From: Prostheceraeus crozeri
Lineage: Eukaryota; Platyhelminthes; Polycladida; Euryleptidae
DNA: 64,000 nucleotides
Reading direction: 5' to 3'
NCBI GenBank assembly: GCA_907163375.1
Contig: CAJQUW010007530.1
Span: 620,001 to 684,000 of the forward strand
Part shown: positions 1 through 6,535 of the stretch, in pieces
Layout of the letters: each line of letters opens with the position of its first letter
Position numbering within the stretch: the stretch's first letter is position 1
The notes under the pieces: generated by a model
Seen by the model: only the letters and a program-made list of their open reading frames with translations
Databases searched by the model: none
Told to the model about the DNA's origin: nothing
Translations under genes and position numbers: made by a program

Positions 1-285
1 TTCCACTTTCCATCTGATGTTAAATTGTATGGGAACTGAAATGCATTATTCATCGTTATTCCATCATGGGTGCGAGGAGTCAATATCATTTCTTCCAAAT
101 CATTCACATTCTGAATATTGCTATCATAGCAAATACTAGAAACGCCAACTTCCCATTCACCTTCTAAATGCAGTGGCCGATTTAATTCTACTCGATAGTC
201 TGATGGTTTATTTTTGGGAAATTTATTCATAGAAGCATTACTGGGCAAGTAGATTAGAAACGAGTCCTTATTTTCACTTTCCATA
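1..285 (-). CDS. Polinton-type protein with SNAS...WEVGV motif, runs off the left edge
   Basis: The frame starts at an ATG at 285 and runs leftward out of the window, so only the first 95 codons are visible. The N-terminus has the pattern LPSNAS, then about 25 residues, then LEGEWEVGV and a tyrosine-rich stretch. The neighbouring 465-residue protein has the same pattern (LLSNAA...LNGNWEVGV), so the two are tandem relatives. Proteins with this kind of start are common beside capsid genes in Polinton-like elements of invertebrates, where a structural or surface role is often suspected but not shown. The gene lies 38 bases downstream of its relative on the same strand, with an ATGCAAAA motif 31-39 bases before its start codon. 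Confidence 0.75.
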
Positions 286-316
286 TTATTCACATTGGAA
301 AAATATATTAGCATAC

Positions 317-324
317 TTTTGCAT
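317..324 (-). promoter_or_regulatory. Shared ATGCAAA-type upstream motif, copy 1
   Basis: On the minus strand the octamer ATGCAAAA ends 31 bases before the start codon at 285 and is followed by an AT-rich GCTAATATATTTT stretch. It also overlaps the stop codon region of the upstream gene. The same motif precedes five other genes of the element at a similar distance. Confidence 0.4.
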
Positions 325-1721
325 TAACTCTTCATTCGGAAATGGAGTGTAATACTTGTCACAGCATCTTTATGAAAAGGAATCAACGCACCAGCATCAT
401 CATAAATGGCAATATCAATTTGTGGGATGTAGTTTGATTTCAGCTTTGTATAATGCACTTTCTTGAAAGTATGCTCAGATAAAATACTGCAGCTTTTTGG
501 CTGGTATGGTATCATTGCTAGCAATGGAGCTTCAACATCTCCCACACGTACATCTTCACCAATATTGGAATATATCTGAAAATAGTTAATACGACGCGAT
601 AGCGACATGTCTGCGCTAGCTTTGGTTACAGTACCACTTTTAAAGATATTTTGATCAAAACCCAAAATGTCCATTAGAGTTTTATCCATAATTAGTTCAA
701 TACCTTTTCCATTTATAGTGAGAGACAAAGTACCTTCTTTTTCAGAAAATGAAATATGTTGCTCATTAATCACTTCATTTAAATAATCTACAACCAATTT
801 AACCGAAGTAATAATGCGAGGCATCAACACTCTTGTTTCATGTAAGAAACCACCAAAAGGCTCTACACACTTTCTGTATAAAGATACGGCCCATTCTGTA
901 TCAAATTGATTTGACCTTTCACATGGTAAATGTTGCATATCAGATTTTCCATGAACAGCTGCAGAACGATGTCGTAAGAACTGATGAAAATCTTTTGAAC
1001 AAACTAATACTAGATCATCATCATTTAATTTACTTATTGCAATATGATTAGATGATTTAATATAAGTCAATGTTGCCACTTGTTTGTCATCAACTCGAAG
1101 GAGATAATTAAATTTCTTCAATAATGTTTCAGGAGTCATGTTTGTCTTTCTTGGCTTAATCACAATCTTCTTCACCAACGTCTTCTCATTTCTTGGAATA
1201 AGATCTACATAATAAGCTTCCTCTCGATATATTAACTGTTTATGACCACTTATGTGGTAATTAACGTTAAAATTATCATAGCTTGTTAAGGCGCTAGCGA
1301 GGTAGCCTAAATCATTTCTTAAACTTGGACTTAAACCAACAATCCAATCTTTCTCAACTACATGATGTACATAATTATAATCATCATTGTGCGGAGTAAA
1401 TTGGACAATATGTTTACACGCTTTATTCAAGAAATCATATATAAACTTTTTACATGATAAGAGATCTTTCTTTGGCCACTGTGGAATGTATATTCGGCAC
1501 CCCTTTTCACATTGATAAGCAGCTGTACGCCTCATATTAATAGTCATCACCTCATGATCAAAAGTATAGACACAGTTGCTATAAACAAGTTGAGTGACAC
1601 CCACTTCCCAATTCCCATTTAGCTGTTGTGCATGATCAATGGGAGTAGAAAAGAGTGCGGCTCGATTGCTAGTAAATCTCTTTGTAGCCGCATTGCTAAG
1701 CAAAATATGATAAAACGACAT
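324..1721 (-). CDS. 465-residue Polinton-type protein, possible minor structural or surface protein
   Basis: The first ATG of this open frame is at 1721; the frame stays open a little further upstream but without an ATG. Residues 5-45 hold the SNAA...F...NRAALFSTPI...LNGNWEVGV pattern shared with the partial protein to its left, so the pair arose by duplication. No membrane segment or enzyme motif stands out. A mid-protein stretch around YLNEVINEQ and a later stretch LMDILGFDQN recur in long proteins that accompany Polinton-like capsid genes in many invertebrates, but their role is unknown. The gene is divergent from a PC4-like gene, with only 35 bases between the two start codons. I infer a virion component from context only. 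Confidence 0.75.
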   Translation of the reverse strand: MSFYHILLSNAATKRFTSNRAALFSTPIDHAQQLNGNWEVGVTQLVYSNCVYTFDHEVMTINMRRTAAYQCEKGCRIYIPQWPKKDLLSCKKFIYDFLNKACKHIVQFTPHNDDYNYVHHVVEKDWIVGLSPSLRNDLGYLASALTSYDNFNVNYHISGHKQLIYREEAYYVDLIPRNEKTLVKKIVIKPRKTNMTPETLLKKFNYLLRVDDKQVATLTYIKSSNHIAISKLNDDDLVLVCSKDFHQFLRHRSAAVHGKSDMQHLPCERSNQFDTEWAVSLYRKCVEPFGGFLHETRVLMPRIITSVKLVVDYLNEVINEQHISFSEKEGTLSLTINGKGIELIMDKTLMDILGFDQNIFKSGTVTKASADMSLSRRINYFQIYSNIGEDVRVGDVEAPLLAMIPYQPKSCSILSEHTFKKVHYTKLKSNYIPQIDIAIYDDAGALIPFHKDAVTSITLHFRMKS

Positions 1722-1743
1722 TTTTATATTGCTAATCTGCAAC

Positions 1744-1750
1744 TTTGCAT
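1744..1750 (-). promoter_or_regulatory. Shared ATGCAAA-type upstream motif, copy 2
   Basis: ATGCAAAG lies 29 bases before the ATG at 1721 and is followed by TTGCAGATTAGCAATATAAA, which ends at the start codon. The copy upstream of the 151-residue gene (5258-5264) matches it over a longer stretch: ATGCAAAGTTG, then a TA-rich centre, then CAAT. The same 35-base gap must also serve the divergent gene at 1757. Confidence 0.5.
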
Positions 1751-1756
1751 AACATC

Positions 1757-2113
1757 ATGAAGACTTGGATTTTGGACTCTCTACAATATATCAGAGTTGA
1801 TCGTGATGGAAACGTACATTTCAAAAATTCTCATGGTCATACATCAAGAGGAATTACATTAACATGGCGACAATTTGTCAACCTCAATGATATCATGAGG
1901 GATTTGGAATATTTTGAAACATTAAGATTCATCTCCTTGGGTGATCAAGTTTGGCTTCAACATTACAGAAATGAAATTCAAATCTACCATTCTCATTCCG
2001 CAAACTGTTTCTCATTTCGCAAATACAATTGGGAGAAGTATAGAAGATACATACATCGCTCCATCATGACATTTATTCGTCGTGAGTTCATCGCCCTACT
2101 ATGCAAATCTTAA
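1757..2113 (+). CDS. PC4-like small protein, first of two relatives
   Basis: The ATG at 1757 gives 118 residues. The protein reads as two similar halves. Residues 5-53 resemble the human coactivator PC4 core: a strand-rich start, then SRGITLTWRQF followed by an amphipathic helix NLNDIMRDLEYF. Residues 58-107 repeat the plan: ISLGDQVWLQHY, IQIYHS, FSFRKYNWEKY and a final helix. PC4 binds single-stranded DNA and helps RNA polymerase II start transcription. The match is by pattern, not by high identity. A second relative follows 22 bases downstream and a TBP-like gene overlaps that one, so a role in transcription or single-strand binding fits the context. It could also be an unrelated small beta-rich DNA-binding protein. 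Confidence 0.7.
   Translation: MKTWILDSLQYIRVDRDGNVHFKNSHGHTSRGITLTWRQFVNLNDIMRDLEYFETLRFISLGDQVWLQHYRNEIQIYHSHSANCFSFRKYNWEKYRRYIHRSIMTFIRREFIALLCKS
2101..2108 (+). promoter_or_regulatory. Shared ATGCAAA-type upstream motif, copy 3 (plus strand)
   Basis: ATGCAAAT starts 35 bases before the ATG at 2136 on the plus strand, matching the direction of the second PC4-like gene. It lies within the last codons of the first PC4-like gene. Confidence 0.4.
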
Positions 2114-2135
2114 TCAGATATGATTACCACGCACC

Positions 2136-2786
2136 ATGAGTTGGAAATTAGATTCCCTACAACGTATTGAAACGGATCATGATCGAAACGTCTATTTCAA
2201 AGATTCAACTGGAAATGTGAGAAGAGAGTTTGTTTTATCTTATCGTCATTTTCAATCTCTACATCATATCATGAAGGACTTGAAATACTTCTATATGAAA
2301 AGACATTCACGTATTGGAAATCGCATCTGGCTGCGCGTCAACAATCGGCGAATTCAACTCTATCATTCCCAACTTCATACTAACTTCACATTTCATCAAG
2401 GTAGTTGGGAAAAGTATAAAAGGAAGGTACATCGCTCAATTTACTCATTCTTTCATCATGAAGCGCCATCGCTACACCATCGTCAACATTCTCCGTCGCT
2501 TCAGACTCTACACCAAAATCGATCTCACAACATTACGCCAACAGCTTCCAAACAGCAAGTATTACCCGGGCCGTCCTCAAATGTTAGTAGTGAAGATGAA
2601 CAATTCACGGAATCTTCAACTCTTCCCAAATGGGACTGTACAGATTCTCGGCGCCCTTTCTCATTCATCGGCGCAGTCAATGCGCTTAGAGCTACAAAGA
2701 CTACTACGTCGGATATGGAAGAGGGAGAGGTGTGTGATGTCGAATCTGACTGTGGACAATATGGTGATCTCTACTCAATTGAGTGA
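2136..2786 (+). CDS. PC4-like protein, second relative, with a long polar tail
   Basis: The ATG at 2136 gives 216 residues. Residues 1-107 align end to end with the first PC4-like protein: LDSLQ, NVYFKDS, FQSLHHIMKDLKYF, IGNRIWL, IQLYHS and WEKY are shared or conservatively changed. Residues 108-216 form a histidine-, serine- and acid-rich tail with no visible fold. That tail lies exactly where the TBP-like gene begins in another frame, so most of it is overprinted coding DNA. The tail may be real, or the transcript may be processed differently. The conserved half is the better supported part. Function as a single-strand DNA-binding or transcription factor is inferred from the PC4-like pattern and the neighbour. 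Confidence 0.7.
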   Translation: MSWKLDSLQRIETDHDRNVYFKDSTGNVRREFVLSYRHFQSLHHIMKDLKYFYMKRHSRIGNRIWLRVNNRRIQLYHSQLHTNFTFHQGSWEKYKRKVHRSIYSFFHHEAPSLHHRQHSPSLQTLHQNRSHNITPTASKQQVLPGPSSNVSSEDEQFTESSTLPKWDCTDSRRPFSFIGAVNALRATKTTTSDMEEGEVCDVESDCGQYGDLYSIE

Positions 2787-3003
2787 CAGTCTATCATTTT
2801 TGAAGATTCGTACCAGCAGTTACAGTTTGTGTTATGAACCCGAACTTTTTCCTGCAGCTCTCATTAGTTGTTGGTTGCCTGTGCATGTGGCAATCTTTCA
2901 TAATAGTAAAGTGATCATTACTGGACTAAAATCTCATGAACAAGCAAATATGATCCTAGACTATCTCATTGAGTATGTACGTACCCAGCGGATTGTAAAA
3001 TAA
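2458..3003 (+). CDS. TATA-box-binding-protein-like factor encoded by the element
   Basis: The ATG at 2458 gives 181 residues, the length of a TBP core domain. Both TBP repeats are visible. Repeat 1 (residues 8-88) follows the TBP order: IVNI, KIDL, SKYYPGR, LQLFPNG, VQILGA, then a helix. Repeat 2 (98-175) has VDNMVIST, CYEPELFP, AIFHNSKVIITG and a helix; YEPELFP is identical to human TBP. Phenylalanines at DNA-kinking positions are seen in LFPNG, ELFP and IFHNS. TBP bends promoter DNA to start transcription. The start codon lies just after the conserved part of the preceding PC4-like gene and overlaps its tail in another frame. Frame stays open upstream, but that part is antigenic shadow of the PC4-like gene. 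TBP-like genes are known in some large DNA viruses; I do not know one as a standard Polinton gene. Confidence 0.88.
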   Translation: MKRHRYTIVNILRRFRLYTKIDLTTLRQQLPNSKYYPGRPQMLVVKMNNSRNLQLFPNGTVQILGALSHSSAQSMRLELQRLLRRIWKRERCVMSNLTVDNMVISTQLSDSLSFLKIRTSSYSLCYEPELFPAALISCWLPVHVAIFHNSKVIITGLKSHEQANMILDYLIEYVRTQRIVK

Positions 3004-3004
3004 A
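2999..3004 (+). terminator. Poly(A) signal overlapping the TBP-like stop codon
   Basis: AATAAA overlaps the TAA stop of the TBP-like gene. It is the first such signal after the three plus-strand genes, so one transcript end could serve all of them. A matching minus-strand signal lies 25 bases to the right. Confidence 0.55.
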
Positions 3005-3028
3005 AAACAATTTTTCCAACATGATGTT

Positions 3029-3034
3029 TTTATT
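3029..3034 (-). terminator. Poly(A) signal overlapping the protease stop codon
   Basis: On the minus strand AATAAA overlaps the TAA stop of the protease gene. Together with the plus-strand signal it makes a tight convergent end of about 26 bases between two opposing gene blocks. Confidence 0.55.
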
Positions 3035-3491
3035 TCAAATCATGATAGAACTTACAAATCATTTTTTCATTAGAGGATGGATTACATGAAAAGTTTTGAA
3101 TAATAGATGCAAATCGAGATACATGTAAACGTTTTAAGATGAAGTACAGTACAAAAGCACCACACGTTGATGAAAGTGGATGTTGTAGTATGCGTTCATT
3201 TCGCTGATATTGACGCGTATGTTTTCTCAACCACTGCTGTGTTGGTATATTTGGAGGTTGAGCAAGAGAGTCAAATAGTTCACCACGTCGGTCTTTTCCA
3301 ATAAAGATCGCTTTCCAATGCTCACCGCCTAAATTCTGTGAATGAGTGTTTAGCACAATAAAGATGGGATAGTGATTTACTGCAGGTGGTAAGGTATCGA
3401 GTGAATAGACATTATCGAAAGCTTTCAACGTCGCTTCGTCTGCATTATGCTGCACTTTAGTCTTAATATCGTCAGCAGTCAACCAACTCAT
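3030..3491 (-). CDS. Adenain/Ulp1-type cysteine protease
   Basis: The 153-residue protein carries the order expected of adenovirus-type maturation proteases: His58 in GGEHWKAIFI, Asp74 in ELFDSL, Gln103 in RILQHP and Cys110 in STCGAFVLYF. Such enzymes cut precursor capsid and core proteins after GG-type sites during virion maturation. Two neighbouring basic proteins contain QRGG and QKGG sites that would suit it. Its ATG overlaps the stop codon of the capsid gene by one base (TAATG), so the two are probably read from one transcript. The length is typical of the compact Polinton-type proteases. Confidence 0.9.
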   Translation of the reverse strand: MSWLTADDIKTKVQHNADEATLKAFDNVYSLDTLPPAVNHYPIFIVLNTHSQNLGGEHWKAIFIGKDRRGELFDSLAQPPNIPTQQWLRKHTRQYQRNERILQHPLSSTCGAFVLYFILKRLHVSRFASIIQNFSCNPSSNEKMICKFYHDLK

Positions 3492-4768
3492 TAACGATTA
3501 TACTGAAGAATCACGTCACGATACTTTGTAATTTCAATATTTGAATCGAAGACTGCATAAATTAATACATTGATCGTCTCAGGTAGTGTTCTTTTGAACG
3601 TCAAATCCAAACGAATATTATGAGGCACGTTCGCTTGACGATAGGGTGCACTAATATCGCTGTCAGCAGTCAAATCAAATGCATAAATAGTATATCCACT
3701 CTTAAACTCTTTCATAGTCAGTCCGTTGGTATCATCCGTATTGTAAAAGCCAAAGACATCCATAAAATCAACATAACTGCGCATAAATTGATCCGAAGCA
3801 AAATCTGGTTTGTAGGGTGGACCAGGATGACTCACACCATTAACACGTAAAGCAATTTCACTTAACTGATTGTGTTTAAAATTGAAAGGATTCTTCTTTA
3901 TATTACCATTAAATGCATCATTTTCAACCATTGCCACCATGAGGAGCTTCGGTGCTTCCGATGGAAAGAGGCCATCTTTCATGAAACTCTTTTGATCTTT
4001 CGGAATTGTAAAGGTGAGAAGCTTTGTATGCTGAACGGGGTAAATGGCATTTTGGCGGTTAAGACCTTCAGCATGCCCTCTAATGACACTTGGATTCGGT
4101 ACTACTCGACGAATGTAAAGTGCAATATCTTCCACATGAATTCTAAAATTGTCAACTTTAGCAAATGCATTCAGCGCAAATTCAGGCTTATTCAATGTCA
4201 GCTTGAGTCGCATGCTGGTATTACAGAGTAAAAACTTTGACTGTCTAAAGAAGTCTAAATTCAGCGGACCATATAGCTGACATACTCTACTATCTTTAAT
4301 CATAGCAGATCGCTTTACAAAGCCACTGTTTGTTTCAACATCAAATTTTCCTGCTTCATCTCTGTACCATCCCATGGCTTCCATATGACTTTTTTGTGCT
4401 GCTGGATGAAACTGCGATACATGAGTGAAATATGATTTATAGGGATAATCGCTTTGACCACCTTCCACCTGCTGCTCTCCAATCGTTAGAGAAACATCGC
4501 GAAGTAATGTAGTCAATGGTAAATTGTTCAGTCCAACTTTATGTGCATCGTCAATAGCAGTTCCATCTGCTTGCTGAATTCTAAACCTCAAATCAAGCAT
4601 CGCATAACTCAAATCTATGTAGTCATCACTACCACCAGGAATAACAAATTCAATGGGGCCAGCATTCTCAGCTGTTCGAGGATGATAATCTACAATACTT
4701 GAACTAAGAATATCTGTCTGTATGGCTTGTTGATCGAACAAACAAAAACCGGAAGTTTTACACTCCAT
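3491..4768 (-). CDS. Capsid-family protein, F54H12.2-like
   Basis: The 425-residue protein matches the invertebrate family often labelled 'uncharacterized protein F54H12.2-like'. Recognisable stretches are VDYHPRTAENAGPIEFVIPG (24-43), a DLSYAMLDLRFRI strand, LLRDVSLTIGEQQVEGG, YPYKSYF, AMGWYRDEAGKFD, then DFFRQSKFLLC, a middle KSFMKDGLFP, NPFNFKH and a final YTIYAFDLT. The layout of beta strands and the LTIGEQ-type segment recall jelly-roll capsid proteins. I take it as the major capsid protein or a close relative; the family has not been proven structurally to my knowledge. It sits between a basic core-like protein and the maturation protease, spaced by two bases and a one-base overlap, as expected for a capsid cassette. 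Confidence 0.82.
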   Translation of the reverse strand: MECKTSGFCLFDQQAIQTDILSSSIVDYHPRTAENAGPIEFVIPGGSDDYIDLSYAMLDLRFRIQQADGTAIDDAHKVGLNNLPLTTLLRDVSLTIGEQQVEGGQSDYPYKSYFTHVSQFHPAAQKSHMEAMGWYRDEAGKFDVETNSGFVKRSAMIKDSRVCQLYGPLNLDFFRQSKFLLCNTSMRLKLTLNKPEFALNAFAKVDNFRIHVEDIALYIRRVVPNPSVIRGHAEGLNRQNAIYPVQHTKLLTFTIPKDQKSFMKDGLFPSEAPKLLMVAMVENDAFNGNIKKNPFNFKHNQLSEIALRVNGVSHPGPPYKPDFASDQFMRSYVDFMDVFGFYNTDDTNGLTMKEFKSGYTIYAFDLTADSDISAPYRQANVPHNIRLDLTFKRTLPETINVLIYAVFDSNIEITKYRDVILQYNR

Positions 4769-4770
4769 GA

Positions 4771-5226
4771 TTAGAAGTTATAGCAGCGTCGTCGTTTAGC
4801 GCCTGATGAATGATTAGAGCCTCTGCGACGTTTGCGTGAATGCCTTTTGACTGAAGATTGCACCTTACCAGCTCCGCGATGTTTCCTCCTTCCTTTTCTC
4901 ATTCGTTTAGGTGATTTCTTTCCTTGAGTAACACCAGCAATGGTCTGCTTCAATGTTTTTAAACCGCGTTCCTTCCCACGATTCAACAAACTGCTCTTGA
5001 AACTTCTACCTCTGGAAAGATCACTAGCAACATCACCAGCAAAGCCAACGGCATTACTTAAAACATTTCGTTTTAAAGATCTACCGACATTGGATATGAG
5101 AGGTGCTACAACAGATTTCAGTGCACCAAGTATGCTACCTCCACGTTGGCGGCGAGCACCGATGTAAATTTGTCCTCCGCCACTTACGTAGGAGGGTCGT
5201 GAATAAAATGAGGCAGTTGGATTCAT
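4771..5226 (-). CDS. Basic core-like or minor capsid protein with GG cleavage motif
   Basis: This 151-residue protein begins with a Tyr/Gly-rich segment and the site RRQRGGSILGAL at 26-37, followed by an amphipathic region to about residue 60. The rest is very rich in Lys and Arg, ending KRRRCYNF. Adenovirus-like minor capsid and core precursors share this plan: a GG-type maturation site, a membrane-active amphipathic helix, and a DNA-binding basic tail. The protease encoded two genes downstream could process it. The gene ends two bases before the capsid start codon and begins after an ATGCAAAG motif. Confidence 0.75.
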   Translation of the reverse strand: MNPTASFYSRPSYVSGGGQIYIGARRQRGGSILGALKSVVAPLISNVGRSLKRNVLSNAVGFAGDVASDLSRGRSFKSSLLNRGKERGLKTLKQTIAGVTQGKKSPKRMRKGRRKHRGAGKVQSSVKRHSRKRRRGSNHSSGAKRRRCYNF

Positions 5227-5257
5227 AGCTCAAACCCTAAACATTGTTAGTTACAAC

Positions 5258-5264
5258 TTTGCAT
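5258..5264 (-). promoter_or_regulatory. Shared ATGCAAA-type upstream motif, copy 4
   Basis: ATGCAAAG lies 38 bases before the ATG at 5226 and continues as TTGTAACTAACAATGTTT, closely matching the extended motif before the 465-residue gene. It lies between the integrase stop codon and the basic-protein start, so it could launch the core-capsid-protease cassette separately. Confidence 0.5.
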
Positions 5265-5267
5265 GAA

Positions 5268-6488
5268 TCACTGTCGATCACTTAGATGAAAGATGTCGGC
5301 ACGACGCATCCAAGAGTTCATACTTGAAGGATAACCAGTCCATTTAACAAGACACCATTCTTCACCTTGCCGTTTTTTACATCGAATGATTTTCTCTACC
5401 AAATATGTTTCACTTTCAGTGACTACCTCAATCTCATCGCGGTAAAAGCTACCCTCAATTTCTTCATTATCGTAATCTTTCAACTTGTAGGTGGTCGGAG
5501 AGTCTTTTTGATTAATCCTTGATACTGTAAATACCTCCTCTGTCCAATTCGGGAGGTACCCTTTAGCAAAAACACTTTTCACTTTTGAGATACGAACTTT
5601 ATCGCCAATTTTCACATCACTTTTCACATGAGTGCGTTTACGTTGGAATGATTCGCGCACTTTATCTACATTGTTAGCATTTACATCTACTGGTCTGAGT
5701 CCAATAGAACGATGGATAGAGTGATTGTAGGCATGGAGTGTATCTTGTAGAACCTTTGTCCAATTTTGTGTCAAGTTGGCAGTAAAATGTCGCCACAAAC
5801 GATTTTTTAATGTGCGATTAAAACGTTCAACGAGTGCAGCTTTATAAGCGCTCTTTACACTAAACAACTCAATGTCATGCCTCACAAATAATCTTGTCAC
5901 ATGCTGATTTTCAAACTCTTTTCCTTGATCACTCTGAATTCTTTTTGGAATGCGACCTTCTCGAAAAATTGTTTGGAATGCTTTTGCTACTCCTTTCCCT
6001 TCTTTAGTTTTTAAAGGTTGAGCCCACGCATAACGCGAGAAAATATCAATGACGGTTAAAATAAAATTATTGCCCGAGTTATGTTTTGAAATGGAGGCAA
6101 CATCGCACAAATCTGCTTGCCACTGTTCATCGATGTCATGAACAATATAATGGCGGGTGCGGTACTTCTTTTTCGCTTGTTTGTGGAGTGTATAGGTAGC
6201 CTGACCCTTTAACCATCGTTTCACTTGTGATTGTGGAAGACCACTCGCTTTTGATAATTTCTTGATAGATGCAAATCCTGCCGGATGTTTTACATCATAA
6301 TAGATTGACTTCAAACGTTCAGTCGATGACGGCTGACTCTTTTTCCTCCTTCTCATCTTTTTTCTTTCTTGCCTTTCTACATTTACAACAACTGCAGCAT
6401 TTAGCTTTAGCGGTTTTGCGATCGTGTTCACATTGCTTAGGGGTTTCATTATGAGAGCTGGCGCAGCAAGTGCAAGTGACAACGACAT
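5268..6488 (-). CDS. Retroviral-type (DDE) integrase with C-terminal chromodomain
   Basis: The 406-residue protein has the Polinton integrase plan. Residues 58-105 carry the zinc-less N-terminal module with YYDVKHPAGFASI and RWLKGQATYTLHK. The catalytic core shows Asp126 in WQADLCD, Asp187 in IQSDQGKEF and Glu221 in VERFNRTLK, with 33 residues between the last two as usual for these integrases. An SH3-like segment follows (KIGDKVRISK), and the end (about 355-405) is a chromodomain with YLVEKII and LVKWTGYP. It joins the element's ends to host DNA; the chromodomain probably guides it to modified histones. The start at 6488 lies inside a second open frame encoding a cysteine-rich protein. Confidence 0.93.
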   Translation of the reverse strand: MSLSLALAAPALIMKPLSNVNTIAKPLKLNAAVVVNVERQERKKMRRRKKSQPSSTERLKSIYYDVKHPAGFASIKKLSKASGLPQSQVKRWLKGQATYTLHKQAKKKYRTRHYIVHDIDEQWQADLCDVASISKHNSGNNFILTVIDIFSRYAWAQPLKTKEGKGVAKAFQTIFREGRIPKRIQSDQGKEFENQHVTRLFVRHDIELFSVKSAYKAALVERFNRTLKNRLWRHFTANLTQNWTKVLQDTLHAYNHSIHRSIGLRPVDVNANNVDKVRESFQRKRTHVKSDVKIGDKVRISKVKSVFAKGYLPNWTEEVFTVSRINQKDSPTTYKLKDYDNEEIEGSFYRDEIEVVTESETYLVEKIIRCKKRQGEEWCLVKWTGYPSSMNSWMRRADIFHLSDRQ

Positions 6489-6534
6489 TCACCTCTGGCG
6501 GCTCATTACATGGCAAGCAACACATCTGCTTCAT
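6319..6534 (-). CDS. Cysteine-rich 71-residue protein overlapping the integrase start
   Basis: The frame starts at an ATG at 6534, one base after the stop codon of the upstream gene, and overlaps the integrase N-terminus in another frame for about 170 bases. The first 52 residues hold twelve cysteines in pairs (MKQMCCLPC, TCTCC, CCSCCKC), followed by a charged Lys/Glu tail. Such density of CC and CxC pairs is unlikely by chance and suggests a zinc-binding or disulphide-rich small protein. The tight spacing to the gene before it supports translation. It is not assigned to a family. Confidence 0.5.
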   Translation of the reverse strand: MKQMCCLPCNEPPEVNVVVTCTCCASSHNETPKQCEHDRKTAKAKCCSCCKCRKARKKKDEKEEKESAVID

Positions 6535-6535
6535 A

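Noticed and set aside
2314-2457. Upstream extension of the TBP-like frame
   Set aside because: The extra 48 codons mirror the PC4-like coding sequence in another frame and have no TBP likeness; the ATG at 2458 gives a core-domain length.
3620-4231. Plus-strand frames opposite the capsid gene
   Set aside because: No motif and fully covered by the well-supported minus-strand capsid gene.
4940-5167. Plus-strand frame opposite the basic core-like protein
   Set aside because: Leu/Pro-rich shadow of the Lys/Arg-rich gene on the other strand.
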